Below are positions 1 through 8,413 of a stretch of 64,000 bases of DNA, piece by piece. The DNA comes from Spirosoma rhododendri. Its GTDB lineage: Bacteria; Bacteroidota; Bacteroidia; Cytophagales; Spirosomataceae. Where the stretch lies: NCBI RefSeq assembly GCF_012849055.1, contig NZ_CP051677.1, forward strand, positions 4,727,001-4,791,000. Direction: 5' to 3'. Both the position numbers and the translations under genes were made by a program. The notes beneath the pieces are model-generated. The model saw only the letters and a list, made by a program, of their open reading frames with translations. It was not told the origin of the DNA and searched no databases. Every line of letters begins with the position of its first letter. The stretch's first letter is position 1.

Positions 1-1114
1 GTTTTTTAGCTTCGTCGGGGAAGTATTTTTTGACGTACAACTGCGCCAGCGCATCACCCAGCGACCCGTCGACGGCCTGCACCATTTCTTCGGCGCGGGT
101 TTTCTTCACCGCCTGCCCGGTCAGGGTTTTCGCGTAGGCAAACGACGCATCGATAAACGGCTGGCTCAGGTAACTGGCGTAGTTGGTCAGGGCGTGGGCT
201 TTCAGGTACGTTTTCCAGTCGGCAAGAGGCACGGCGGTCAGCAGCGTATTCAGCTTGTCGTAGTACCCCGGTTGCCCCACCACGACGGTATCCACCGTAG
301 CACCCAGGCTTTTCAGCAGAGTCGGCCAGTTGATCGCGGGCTCTTTTTTCGCCAGATCAGCCACCGCCATTTTGTTGTAGTTGGCCTGCACGTCGCGGAG
401 TTCGATGTTAGTGCGGTGAGCACTGGCGAGCTGTTTTTCGAGGTCATAGGTCGAAGCCGCCATTTTCTGGGCCGTAGCCGCGCTGGTGCCGGTCAGCTCA
501 AACAGCCGGGTCAGATACTGCCGGTATGCCTGCTGAATCGCCAGCGTCGACGAGTCGGTTTTGACGTAATACGCCCGCTCCGGCAGGCCAATACCCGTCT
601 GCCGAAGCTGGGCGATGTTCTGGGTGCTGCGCCGATTATCTGGCCCAACGCGAAACCCGATGATCGACCCGTTGCCCGCTTTTTCTTCGTCGGCCACCAG
701 TTTCAGCAGCGTGGGCACGTCGGTTACGGCGTCGATGCGGGCGAGCAGCGGTTTGATGGGTTCGTAGCCGCGCTTGTTGATAGCGGCCATGTCCATCCCC
801 GACGCGTAGAAATCGCCGACTTTCTGTTCAAGGCTTCCCGCCGGGTACTTCCCCTTCGCGATGCTGTCCAGAATGCTCTGCATCCGCAGGCGCTGCGGGT
901 AGTTCATAAACGAATACGACCCTACCCCTGTCTGACTCGCCGGAATCCGGGCCGTATCCGACCAGATACCGTTGGCGTACATAAAAAAATCGTCGCCCGG
1001 CTTCTTCGACGCGTCGATGCCGGTAATAACAACGCGCTTTGGATTCTGGGCAATAGCGGGTTTGCAGGCACCTGCCAACAACAGGGCTGCCGAAACGTAG
1101 ACAAGTTTATTCAT
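1..1114 (-). CDS. M13 family metallopeptidase (PepO/neprilysin-like), C-terminus cut by window edge
   Basis: The reading frame runs from an ATG at 1114 to the left edge without a stop; about 371 codons are visible. The N-terminus (MNKLVYVSAALLLAGACKPA) is a secretion signal, possibly lipoprotein type because of LAGAC. It is followed by the typical start of the M13 N-terminal domain (KPGDDFFMYANGIW, then SYSFMNYPQRLRMQSILD) and LPERAYYVK about residue 190. The zinc-binding HExxH and ExxxD motifs lie in the C-terminal part outside the window, so catalysis cannot be checked. M13 enzymes are extracytoplasmic zinc oligopeptidases. A TAGCTTTG promoter box lies upstream at 1150-1157. Family assignment is firm from the N-terminal pattern. 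Confidence 0.85.
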   Translation of the reverse strand, partial: MNKLVYVSAALLLAGACKPAIAQNPKRVVITGIDASKKPGDDFFMYANGIWSDTARIPASQTGVGSYSFMNYPQRLRMQSILDSIAKGKYPAGSLEQKVGDFYASGMDMAAINKRGYEPIKPLLARIDAVTDVPTLLKLVADEEKAGNGSIIGFRVGPDNRRSTQNIAQLRQTGIGLPERAYYVKTDSSTLAIQQAYRQYLTRLFELTGTSAATAQKMAASTYDLEKQLASAHRTNIELRDVQANYNKMAVADLAKKEPAINWPTLLKSLGATVDTVVVGQPGYYDKLNTLLTAVPLADWKTYLKAHALTNYASYLSQPFIDASFAYAKTLTGQAVKKTRAEEMVQAVDGSLGDALAQLYVKKYFPDEAKK

Positions 1115-1149
1115 AGTTGATACGTGGCCAATGGCTTTTGGAGCAATAC

Positions 1150-1157
1150 CAAAGCTA
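1150..1157 (-). promoter_or_regulatory. Bacteroidota -7 box (TAGCTTTG) for the M13 peptidase
   Basis: On the minus strand the box reads TAGCTTTG, matching the TAnnTTTG -7 consensus of the Bacteroidota primary sigma factor, 35 bases before the ATG at 1114. No clear TTG is seen at the expected -33 spacing. Confidence 0.45.
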
Positions 1158-1248
1158 CTGAATTCGGCTTACGGAAGCCGGCTTTGCCTTCCTTTTTTGT
1201 CATAGCTCCGGCCATCCGACCCAGACCTGCGGGGGATGGCAAAGCAAC

Positions 1249-3456
1249 TCAATAGCAGTCCGTCAGTACCTGCCCGTGCGACTGGTAATGGCTGAGGGGC
1301 TGGTTGAGTTTGGTCTGGCAGATGGTTTCCAGCAGGGTCAGCACGTCTTTCTGCATCGCCAGGGAGCCGCAGATCATGACGACACCGTTCGTTTGCAGCA
1401 AACTGGCGATGCGGTCGGCGTCGCGGGTGAGCAGATCGCTGACGTACTGTTTGTCGCCCTCGCGGGAATAGGCGACGTGCAGGCTGGTGAGCTTGTTGGC
1501 GACACGGTCTGTTTCCAGCATCTCGCGGTAGATCTCGAACGACGCGCTGTGCCGAAAGCCGCAGTACAGGTGCGTGGGCACGTTTGTTTTGTTCTGACTG
1601 ATCATGCCGAGGAAAGGCGCGATGCCGGTACCGTTGGCAATCATCAGCACGCCGGGCGCTTTTCGCGGAAAATGAAAATGAGCGTTATCGACGATGCGGG
1701 CGCGGATGTTCTGACCGGGCGTCAGCTCGTGCAAAAATGTCGACCCCAGTCCGGCGGGGTGCAGCCGAACGCTCAGTTGCACATCGTCACTACCGCTGTT
1801 CGCGACAACACCGATGGAGTAAAGCCGTTCGCGGTAATCGTTGGCGGGGTAAATCGCCAGCAGGTCACCGGACCTGACGCGCTGCCGACGCGGGGGCCGT
1901 AAGCGGACCAGAAACGTACCGTCGGGCTGGGCGGTGCGGGTGTTGGCCGTTACGGTTAGCGTGTCGAGCTCGGTGGGGATGTGGCGCAGTTCGTCGGCGA
2001 GCAGCATGGGTCGGTCGGCCTGTTGCGACCACGCTTCGGCCCACAGACTGAATTCCGCCGGGGACTTGTCGTCGACAGTGTGAATGTCGACCAGCGGCTG
2101 GGCCCACGACTGATGCGATAGCATTGTGTTGACGGCAAAGGCAAACTGGCAAAAGTCGGGGTACGCCCGCGACCCGAAACCAACGACCGAATACCGGACG
2201 GGCTGCCGTTGCGGGTGTTTTTCCAGCAGAGCCGCAAATCGTGCTGCGTTGGTTGGCGCGTCGCCCAGGCCGTAAGTCGCCGTCAGCACAATCAGGTGCT
2301 CAGCCTTCGGGTACGTCATGTACCCGTTCAGTTCGGCCATATGCACCGTTTCGCCCTGCGCCAATAACTGCTCCTGCACCGACCGGGCAAACCGGAACGT
2401 ACTGCCATTTTCCGACCCGACCAGAATCACAAACCGGCTCTCGCTGGCGGTGTACTTGTTTTTGATCCGGTTGGCGCGTCGTTTCAGCGTGATGGCAAAA
2501 CCCGACCAGATAAAGAACAGGATGTTTCCCGACGCAATCGCCAGAATTAGCGCCCAGACCGCGCTCGCCCGGCCCGTGTGCAGGTTCAGGCTCAGGTTTG
2601 CCAGCAGCACCGTAGTTGGGTACGGCGTTTCGTTCAGCACCTCGCCCGTGACCTGATTAATCGTCAGTTCGCGGTCGCGGAGCTTGATGACGTAAAATTC
2701 TTCGGGGTCGTCGGCAAAGGGAAACTCGATACTTTGCACATCGGCCAGCCGGGTTTGTTGAAATACCGGTATCTCGGCGATTGTACGTTTTGGCGAGTCT
2801 TTGATCGCGTCGAGGTCGATTTTGGGCGAAATCTTCTCTTCTTTACCCAACAACTCGAAGCGGTCGAGCGAGAGATACGTACCCGACAGGGCGATGATCA
2901 GGATGGGAATGAGCGACAGCCGACCGAGCGTGACGTGCCAGTACTGGGCGAAATTGTCGCGGACGATCCGGGTAAAGAATCGCTTAATGCCCCGCTGTCG
3001 CTGGATAATCAGGGCCGTTCCCGACACGGTGATGAGCAGCAGCAGAAAAGCGGTCAGGCCAATAAAAAACCGGCCCGCTTCGTGCAGAAACAGCGACCGG
3101 TGCAGAGCCTCGACCCAGTCGAAAAACTCGCTTTTTTTGGTAAACGCGCCCAGTACATTGCCCGTGCGCGGGTCAACGTAAGCGTCTACGTTTTCGCCGT
3201 CGGCATCGCTACCCTGTACCCTGACGAAGCCGTTGTGATCGACGCTCAGCTCTGTAAGCTCGCTGTATTTTTTTTTCAGTACCGGCAGCGTCTGCGCCAG
3301 CGTAACGTCGGTGAAACCCTCAGCGCGGTACGGCTGCGTTTTTTGCAACACGGGCTCCACCGCCAGGATAATCCCGGTAATCGACGCCAGTGCCAGCAAC
3401 AAAAAAGACGACACAGCCAGGGCTAGGTGGCTGTATCGCCAGATGGAAATGGTCAT
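1249..3456 (-). CDS. PepSY-TM / flavodoxin / ferredoxin-NADP reductase fusion (sulfite reductase flavoprotein-like)
   Basis: A 735-residue membrane flavoprotein. Residues about 1-330 form a PepSY-associated membrane module with four hydrophobic helices (about 8-32, 130-152, 178-196, 300-325). Residues about 342-480 are a flavodoxin domain (ILVGSENGSTFRFARSVQEQ). The rest is a CysJ-type FAD/NADPH reductase domain with RLYSIGVV for FAD, ANGTGIAPFLGMI for the nucleotide, and MICGSLAMQKDV near the C-terminus. The predicted role is to pass electrons from NADPH through FAD and FMN to a periplasmic or membrane acceptor. Such PepSY reductases are often linked to ferric-siderophore uptake; that link is inferred, as no TonB receptor lies here. 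It lies upstream of nothing co-directional in the window except the M13 gene, and downstream of the DUF2271/ankyrin pair, separated from it by a palindromic repeat. Confidence 0.85.
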   Translation of the reverse strand: MTISIWRYSHLALAVSSFLLLALASITGIILAVEPVLQKTQPYRAEGFTDVTLAQTLPVLKKKYSELTELSVDHNGFVRVQGSDADGENVDAYVDPRTGNVLGAFTKKSEFFDWVEALHRSLFLHEAGRFFIGLTAFLLLLITVSGTALIIQRQRGIKRFFTRIVRDNFAQYWHVTLGRLSLIPILIIALSGTYLSLDRFELLGKEEKISPKIDLDAIKDSPKRTIAEIPVFQQTRLADVQSIEFPFADDPEEFYVIKLRDRELTINQVTGEVLNETPYPTTVLLANLSLNLHTGRASAVWALILAIASGNILFFIWSGFAITLKRRANRIKNKYTASESRFVILVGSENGSTFRFARSVQEQLLAQGETVHMAELNGYMTYPKAEHLIVLTATYGLGDAPTNAARFAALLEKHPQRQPVRYSVVGFGSRAYPDFCQFAFAVNTMLSHQSWAQPLVDIHTVDDKSPAEFSLWAEAWSQQADRPMLLADELRHIPTELDTLTVTANTRTAQPDGTFLVRLRPPRRQRVRSGDLLAIYPANDYRERLYSIGVVANSGSDDVQLSVRLHPAGLGSTFLHELTPGQNIRARIVDNAHFHFPRKAPGVLMIANGTGIAPFLGMISQNKTNVPTHLYCGFRHSASFEIYREMLETDRVANKLTSLHVAYSREGDKQYVSDLLTRDADRIASLLQTNGVVMICGSLAMQKDVLTLLETICQTKLNQPLSHYQSHGQVLTDCY

Positions 3457-3495
3457 TCGTGCAAAACGTCACTTATACAGTCTTTTACCGAATGC

Positions 3496-3619
3496 TTTTT
3501 GTCATCCCGACGTCAGGAGGGCGGCCGGCGCCGAGGGATCTTCGGTAGTGGCGAGTAAGATTGCCTTTTAGCGAAGATCCCTCGGCACCGGCCGCCCGGC
3601 TGCGTCGGGATGACAAAAA
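3496..3619. repeat. 124-bp palindromic intergenic element (GTCATCCCGACG type)
   Basis: The left arm begins TTTTTGTCATCCCGACG and contains GAGGGATCTTCG. The right arm is its near reverse complement (CGAAGATCCCTC to CGTCGGGATGACAAAAA). Arms are about 48 bases around a spacer of about 27 bases. It fills the gap between the PepSY fusion and the DUF2271 gene and could fold into a long hairpin. The ends resemble dispersed repeats I recall from other bacteria; that is not verified. Confidence 0.75.
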
Positions 3620-3631
3620 ACGAGTGCTAAC

Positions 3632-4129
3632 TCAGTTAGCCGCGCTGGGGCTGAAACGCACGTAGCGGATGTAGCCGGTGCCTTCGCTCTTGGCAGACAG
3701 GGCTTCCGTCGTCAGCGGAATTTCGAGGTCTTTGACGTAGTATTCCTTGTCTTCGACCGCGCTCTCGAACCGGATTTTGTAGTTCTTGCCGATGGTCGCC
3801 GGGTCGATGTCGATGACGTTTACGGCACGGTCGCCCCCACCAACCGACGCCCCTGTGATGGCACTCACCGCCGGACTTTTCTTCGCCAGCGCCTTGTGCC
3901 ACTCTTTCAGGTCGGGGTACCATTTTTTGTTGGAACCCAGCACATACAGCGTTTTTTCGTAGGCTCCTTTTGGGTTAATCAGCGACACCACCACGTAGGC
4001 CCCTTCGCCCATGTAGTTTGTCATCTGAATCATGCATTTATACTTGGCCGTCTGCTGCGCCTGTGTATTCGCAGGGTTCGCAAAAGCCAGCACAAGCGCC
4101 AGCAGACCAATTTTGGGCAAAAACGACAT
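3632..4129 (-). CDS. DUF2271 domain-containing periplasmic protein
   Basis: A 165-residue protein with a signal peptide (MSFLPKIGLLALVLAFANPANTQA) and a DUF2271 domain. Visible features are YKCMIQMTNYMGEGAYVV, the KGAYEKTLYVLGSNKKWY stretch and YYVKDLEIPL near the end. DUF2271 proteins are small secreted proteins of unknown biochemical role, often next to PepSY reductases and FAD:protein FMN transferase (ApbE) genes. The PepSY fusion lies directly downstream here, but no apbE was seen. The ATG follows the ankyrin-gene stop codon by two bases, so the two are almost certainly cotranscribed and translationally coupled. Confidence 0.8.
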   Translation of the reverse strand: MSFLPKIGLLALVLAFANPANTQAQQTAKYKCMIQMTNYMGEGAYVVVSLINPKGAYEKTLYVLGSNKKWYPDLKEWHKALAKKSPAVSAITGASVGGGDRAVNVIDIDPATIGKNYKIRFESAVEDKEYYVKDLEIPLTTEALSAKSEGTGYIRYVRFSPSAAN

Positions 4130-4131
4130 AG

Positions 4132-5697
4132 TTATTTCAGGAAAGTAAGCGATACATTACCCTTCGACAGCGACTCATTTTCCGAGGCCAGGTCGTAAGC
4201 AGTTTCTTTAAAATTGGTCGAAATATCTTTCTTCGCCCCGATCGACAGCAGGTACTTCATCATGGCGTCGTCTTTCGAGATCATCGCGGCCTTGTGCAGC
4301 GCCGTGATCCCCTCTTTGTTGCGGGCGTTGATGTCGATTTGCAGCGGTTCCAGCTTCTTCAGCAGCCCCATATCGTTTTTGGCGACGGCCAGATGGTAGA
4401 GCGTGTTGCCGTTTTGCTGCGGAGCTTTCACGTCCAGCCCTTTCTGCTGGAGCAACGCCATCTTGGCGCTGAAATCGTCGGTACGCGGAGCACCCATCCC
4501 GCCTTCAGGACGCGCCTGACCAGCTGCGCTACCCATGCCAGGCCCACCAGCCATACCACCGGGACCGGCGGCTGGGCCTGCTGGCCGGTAACCCTGTATC
4601 AGATAAGCCGCTACGTTGTCGCCCGCCTTGTCGGTTACGTTGATGTCGGCCCCTTTGCCGAGCAGATACGTCACGACCTCCGGCGAATTGCCCCGCACGG
4701 CCAGCGCCAGTGCAGTGGTGCCTTTGGCGTTCCCCTGGTTGATATTTTTCACTTTTGGTGTCAGCAGTTCCAGCGTGGCGATGTCGCGGTTGCTGGCGGC
4801 TGCGTTCATAAACGGCGTGTTACCATCCTCATCGGCCTGATTCACGTCGGCACCTTTACCGATAAAATACTCGATCAGGGTTGTTTGGCCGGGCCGACGT
4901 ACCAGCGCGTGCAGCGCGTTTTCACCCGACTTATTCACCGCCGACGGCTTCACCCCTACGCTTTCCAGGTACTGAAACACTTCTGCCGGTGCGGGTCCGC
5001 GACGCGATCCCTGCGCGGCCATAATCATCGCGTTCGGGTCGACGGGGACGCCCCGCTGTTGCAGCGCCTTCAACAGATCGATGTTGCCGCTCCGGGCAGC
5101 ATAACCGAACGCATTGTCGCCGTTGGCGTCCATGCTTTTCAGGTCCAGCCCTTTCGAGACGAAATAATCGGTCAGTTTGAGGGCTTTATCGGCGGCAACG
5201 GCCAGCAGCAGCGCGTTGGCCCCATCGTGATTGACGTCTTTTTTGAGGTTGGCTCCGCCCTTGATCAGCATATCGTAAACCTGCGTATCGGCCATACCCG
5301 CCCCGGCGGCAAAGTTGAGGGGTGTGGTGCCGTGGCTATCTTCCGCGCTTACTTTCGCCCCTTTGCCCAGCAGGTTCTGCACAATTTCGCCGTTGCCCCG
5401 CATCGCTGCCCAGTGCAGGTAGTTACGGCTGTCGTGCGTGATCTTGTCGACGCCGTTGCCGGGTTGTGCCAGCAGGTAGTTGATCGTTTCGTTGGGTGCC
5501 TGCGCATTGATCGCCAGCACAACGGGGTCGAAGCTGCTACCGTTGAACTGCGACGGACTGTTGCCTTTCTCGACCTCAGCCTTTACCAGATCGACGCCGG
5601 GCTTCGTCTGCCAGAACGACTGTTCCAGCAACGTATTTTTCTGCGCCTGCGCAGACAGGGCAACCCCCATCAGCACAACACTTACTAGCTTATTCAT
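4132..5697 (-). CDS. Secreted ankyrin-repeat protein
   Basis: A protein of 521 residues from the ATG at 5697, chosen because it begins a good signal peptide (MNKLVSVVLMGVALSAQAQ); an upstream in-frame start at 5751 would bury that signal. About ten ankyrin repeats are seen, for example RNYLHWAAMRGNGEIVQNLL, GTTALALAVRGNSPEVVTYL and ITALHKAAM. A Gly/Met/Pro-rich insert (about residues 385-415) separates the last two repeats. Ankyrin arrays bind proteins; no enzymatic domain is seen. It is probably periplasmic. It overlaps no other gene but sits two bases from the DUF2271 start, suggesting a shared operon. A partner in the same reductase system is an inference. Confidence 0.85.
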   Translation of the reverse strand: MNKLVSVVLMGVALSAQAQKNTLLEQSFWQTKPGVDLVKAEVEKGNSPSQFNGSSFDPVVLAINAQAPNETINYLLAQPGNGVDKITHDSRNYLHWAAMRGNGEIVQNLLGKGAKVSAEDSHGTTPLNFAAGAGMADTQVYDMLIKGGANLKKDVNHDGANALLLAVAADKALKLTDYFVSKGLDLKSMDANGDNAFGYAARSGNIDLLKALQQRGVPVDPNAMIMAAQGSRRGPAPAEVFQYLESVGVKPSAVNKSGENALHALVRRPGQTTLIEYFIGKGADVNQADEDGNTPFMNAAASNRDIATLELLTPKVKNINQGNAKGTTALALAVRGNSPEVVTYLLGKGADINVTDKAGDNVAAYLIQGYRPAGPAAGPGGMAGGPGMGSAAGQARPEGGMGAPRTDDFSAKMALLQQKGLDVKAPQQNGNTLYHLAVAKNDMGLLKKLEPLQIDINARNKEGITALHKAAMISKDDAMMKYLLSIGAKKDISTNFKETAYDLASENESLSKGNVSLTFLK

Positions 5698-5773
5698 ACA
5701 ATAGAACGGGTGAATACGAGGGTCGACTGGCTCCTTCCCGTATACCAACATACGAACGGACCAGCGTAGACCG

Positions 5774-5781
5774 CAAAGCTA
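5774..5781 (-). promoter_or_regulatory. -7 box TAGCTTTG for the ankyrin/DUF2271 unit
   Basis: The minus-strand sequence TAGCTTTG fits TAnnTTTG and lies about 76 bases before the ATG at 5697. An AT-rich tract lies upstream. No clear -33 TTG. Confidence 0.45.
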
Positions 5782-5830
5782 CTAAGAAAGATTCTAAATA
5801 ATAGAGAACCACACGTAGCCCGGACAAAGA

Positions 5831-5872
5831 AAAATGCCTGACCAACTCATGAAAGAGCTAATCAGGCATTTT
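5831..5872 (-). terminator. Intrinsic terminator after tRNA-Leu(CAA)
   Basis: AAAATGCCTGA and TCAGGCATTTT form a perfect 11-bp stem with a 20-base loop, followed on the minus strand by T-rich sequence. It begins 6 bases beyond the tRNA 3' end. Confidence 0.7.
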
Positions 5873-5877
5873 AACTG

Positions 5878-5960
5878 TACCGGGAGCCGGACTCGAACCG
5901 GCATGTCCTTGCAGACAATGGTGTTTGAGACCATCGCGTCTACCATTCCGCCATCCCGGC
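5878..5960 (-). tRNA. tRNA-Leu (anticodon CAA)
   Basis: The 83-base minus-strand sequence folds as a class II tRNA. The acceptor stem is GCCGGGA/TCCCGGT with discriminator A. The anticodon loop is CTCAAAC (CAA) between ATGGT and ACCAT. The long variable arm TGTCTGCAAGGACA and the T loop GGTTCGAGTCC are both clear. CCA is not encoded. It reads UUG codons. Confidence 0.93.
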
Positions 5961-6070
5961 AAAAAGACGTTCAAAATGGCCTTGGAAGCTGTTCTGAACG
6001 CGAACGTGGATGCAAACGTACGGAAAAAGGCGAAAGAGTGAAAGCCCCCGCCTGAAAAAACCTGATTTCG

Positions 6071-7309
6071 TTACTCGTAACGGAGGGCTTCGATCGGGTC
6101 AAGGCGCGACGCCCGAACGGCGGGGTAAAGGCCGGCAAACAGCCCTACGCTAACGCAAACCAGCAGGCCAAGTCCCATCCAGAGCCAGGGCACCACAAAG
6201 CCGCCTTTGCCCCCACTGACCAGCAGGGCGATCAGGTTACCCACGCCCAGCCCCAGCACGATCCCGCCCACGCCACCCAGAAGGCAGATCACGATGGCTT
6301 CGATCAGAAACTGCTCCCGGATGCGCTTGGGCGTGGCTCCCAGCGACTTGCGGATGCCGATCTCGCGGGTGCGCTCCGTTACCGACACAAGCATGATATT
6401 CAGCAAGGCAATGGCTGCTCCCAGCAACGTGATAAAGCCAATGCCGAACCCGCCGATGCGGAGATAACCGGTGATGTTGTCGGTTTCGCGGGCCAGTTCG
6501 TCGGCGCGTTCAATGTCGAACGAATCGGGCTGACCGAGTGGATCGTGCCGCACCAGCCGCATCACTCCGCGAGCCTCCCCCACAGCTTCGTCCTGATCGG
6601 CGGCATTGGGAACGGAAGCGGTAATATCGAACGTCATTTTGCCGGATCCGGCTACGGCACGGGCATTGTCGAGCGGAACGAGAATGATTCGGTTTTCGCC
6701 CCCGCCGGTCAGCCCGCCTTTTTCGTCCAGCACCCCCACAATCTTGTACTGCACACCCGCCACCCGGATTACCTGATTGATGGGGTTGAGCTTTCCTTTA
6801 AACAGGGTTTTCGCTACCTCACTGCCAATCACGGCAACGTTGAGCGCGTAAGCCAGGTCGTTGGTGTTCAGATTGCGGCCACGGCTCAGGCTGTACCCTT
6901 TTACGGGCAGGTAGCTATCGTCGCCCCCCACGAGCTGCATGTTGGGGTTGCTTTTCCGCGAACCAAACTTTACCTGTGCGGCATCTGCCACCTGACTCGA
7001 TATCGCGATGGTGGCGCCGAGCGGAAACCGCTGTTTGAAAGCATTCACTTCCTGATAGGAAATGGGCTTGTCCTGTTTTCTCACCCGCCCACTGCGCCGG
7101 GACACCTCCTGCCGGGCACCGATGCTGAATGTGTTGGCACCCAGTCCGGCGAAACTATCATCGACCGATTGCTGCAAGCCGTCGATAGCGGTTAGTATGC
7201 CCACCAGCGAGGTGATGCCGATGGCAATAATCAGCGCCGTCAGGACAGTGCGCAGGCGGTTGCCGGTGATGGACCGCAGCCCCTCGCGAATATTCTCGAC
7301 AAAATTCAT
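6071..7309 (-). CDS. MacB-like ABC transporter permease (FtsX family)
   Basis: A 412-residue permease from the ATG at 7309; a GTG at 7324 is an alternative in-frame start. It has an N-terminal helix (about 20-42, [20 protein letters not shown]) and a long periplasmic MacB-type domain (about 45-270, with the [10 protein letters not shown] region). Three C-terminal helices follow within the FtsX domain ([20 protein letters not shown], then [17 protein letters not shown] at the end). MacB-type permeases work with a separate ATPase and often an HlyD-like adaptor in export or mechanotransmission. No ATPase gene is adjacent; lolD is 53 kb away in the window. A TAGCTTTG box lies at 7362-7369. Confidence 0.88.
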   Translation of the reverse strand: MNFVENIREGLRSITGNRLRTVLTALIIAIGITSLVGILTAIDGLQQSVDDSFAGLGANTFSIGARQEVSRRSGRVRKQDKPISYQEVNAFKQRFPLGATIAISSQVADAAQVKFGSRKSNPNMQLVGGDDSYLPVKGYSLSRGRNLNTNDLAYALNVAVIGSEVAKTLFKGKLNPINQVIRVAGVQYKIVGVLDEKGGLTGGGENRIILVPLDNARAVAGSGKMTFDITASVPNAADQDEAVGEARGVMRLVRHDPLGQPDSFDIERADELARETDNITGYLRIGGFGIGFITLLGAAIALLNIMLVSVTERTREIGIRKSLGATPKRIREQFLIEAIVICLLGGVGGIVLGLGVGNLIALLVSGGKGGFVVPWLWMGLGLLVCVSVGLFAGLYPAVRASRLDPIEALRYE

Positions 7310-7629
7310 AGACGACTCTGTCACGAACTTCGGCTCCGTTATAGGGCCGCCGTGACCATCACAAAGCTAAGCGTGTCAGGCCGTTGTTGGTGCGTACCGT
7401 GGCGGATGGTTACTGCGTCGGATGAGCGGCTCACGGCCTGCTTCCTGCCTGGTGGATGTTACACGAAGTTAATTAATCTACTAAAAATATATACCAAACA
7501 TACCATTCAATCAATTAGCCGAATTATTCCTTTTTTTTCTGGCAATAAACCTAACCGTTTGGCTCACCAATTCGTACCTTATCGATGCCGGGCAGTCGTT
7601 CGGTGTCAATCAACTCAACAGGAACGTGT
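7310..7629. other. 320-bp divergent intergenic region, AT-rich in its right half
   Basis: It separates the permease (minus) from the ferritin-like pair (plus). The right half (about 7460-7560) is much more AT-rich than the genome average, as expected of promoter DNA. No perfect TAnnTTTG box was found on the plus strand; TACCTTAT at 7577-7584 is the nearest. No gene or hairpin was seen. Confidence 0.5.
7362..7369 (-). promoter_or_regulatory. -7 box TAGCTTTG for the MacB-like permease
   Basis: Minus-strand TAGCTTTG, 52 bases before the ATG at 7309. Same octamer as the boxes before the M13 and ankyrin genes. Confidence 0.45.
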
Positions 7630-8400
7630 ATGAAAAATGTGTCCCCGCAGCAACCGCCGGCTAAGCAGCCGCTATCGGTGTTGCCCGTTGTTCCACTGTT
7701 CTCCGGCCGGCGTATGTTTATGCGCTATGCCGGGGTAGCCACGGCCACTGGTCTGGTACTGAATGCCTGCACGAGTAACATCATTCCCGAACCGCTGGCC
7801 GGGCCGGGCGGTGGCTCCACAGCCAATGCCCGCGCTGGCGACGTGATCGATCTGGGGTCGGGAGATGTTGGCGTCCTGAACTATGCCTACGCGCTGGAAC
7901 AGGCCGAACTGCGCTTTCTGGAACTGGTATGCGACAACTTCTACGATAACGCCACCGACATCGACAAGCAGGTGTTTATCGAGCTGCGCAACCAGGAAAT
8001 CACGCACCGCGAATTTTTTAAAAAAGTACTCGGCAGTATGGCGATCCCGACGCTGACGCTCGACTACAGCAGCGTAAACTTCCGCAACCGCGACAGCGTA
8101 CTCGACACGGCCATCGCCTTCGCCGACCTCGCGACGGCGGCCTACAACGGGGCTGGGCAACTGCTCACCAACGCAACCAACCTGGCGATCGGCGGAATCA
8201 TCGTGTCGGTGGAAGCTCGGCACGCGGCAGTCGTTCGGGAGTTGCGCTACCCCAACACGGCGCAGTTTGCGGGCGACGACGTCGTTGACCCGGCGACGGG
8301 GCTCGACCCGGCTAAACTGCCCAACGAGGTTGTGCCGATTGCATCGAAGTTTATCAAGGAAATCCTCTCTACTGCCAACCTGCCAACACCAATGGCTTAA
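7630..8400 (+). CDS. Exported ferritin-like domain protein, copy 1
   Basis: A 256-residue protein. The ATG at 7630 is preferred over an upstream in-frame start at 7585. The N-terminus has an Arg pair followed by a hydrophobic segment ending in LNAC (GRRMFMRYAGVATATGLVLN), so it may be a Tat- or Sec-exported lipoprotein. The rest is a ferritin-like four-helix domain of the Ferritin_2 type. Probable di-iron ligands are seen in YALEQAELRFLE, in QEITHREFF and in VEARHAAVVREL. Homologues are annotated only as ferritin-like; activity is unknown. The second copy starts 13 bases after this stop, so they form an operon and may act as a heterodimer. Confidence 0.8.
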   Translation: MKNVSPQQPPAKQPLSVLPVVPLFSGRRMFMRYAGVATATGLVLNACTSNIIPEPLAGPGGGSTANARAGDVIDLGSGDVGVLNYAYALEQAELRFLELVCDNFYDNATDIDKQVFIELRNQEITHREFFKKVLGSMAIPTLTLDYSSVNFRNRDSVLDTAIAFADLATAAYNGAGQLLTNATNLAIGGIIVSVEARHAAVVRELRYPNTAQFAGDDVVDPATGLDPAKLPNEVVPIASKFIKEILSTANLPTPMA

Positions 8401-8413
8401 CCGACTCAATGTC

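Noticed and set aside
3622..3630. GAGTGCTAA, half of a CIRCE heat-shock operator
   Set aside because: The other half (TTAGCACTC) is absent at the required spacing, and no heat-shock gene is adjacent.
5830..6055. 73-codon frame across the tRNA-Leu(CAA) gene
   Set aside because: It reads through a clear tRNA and its terminator.
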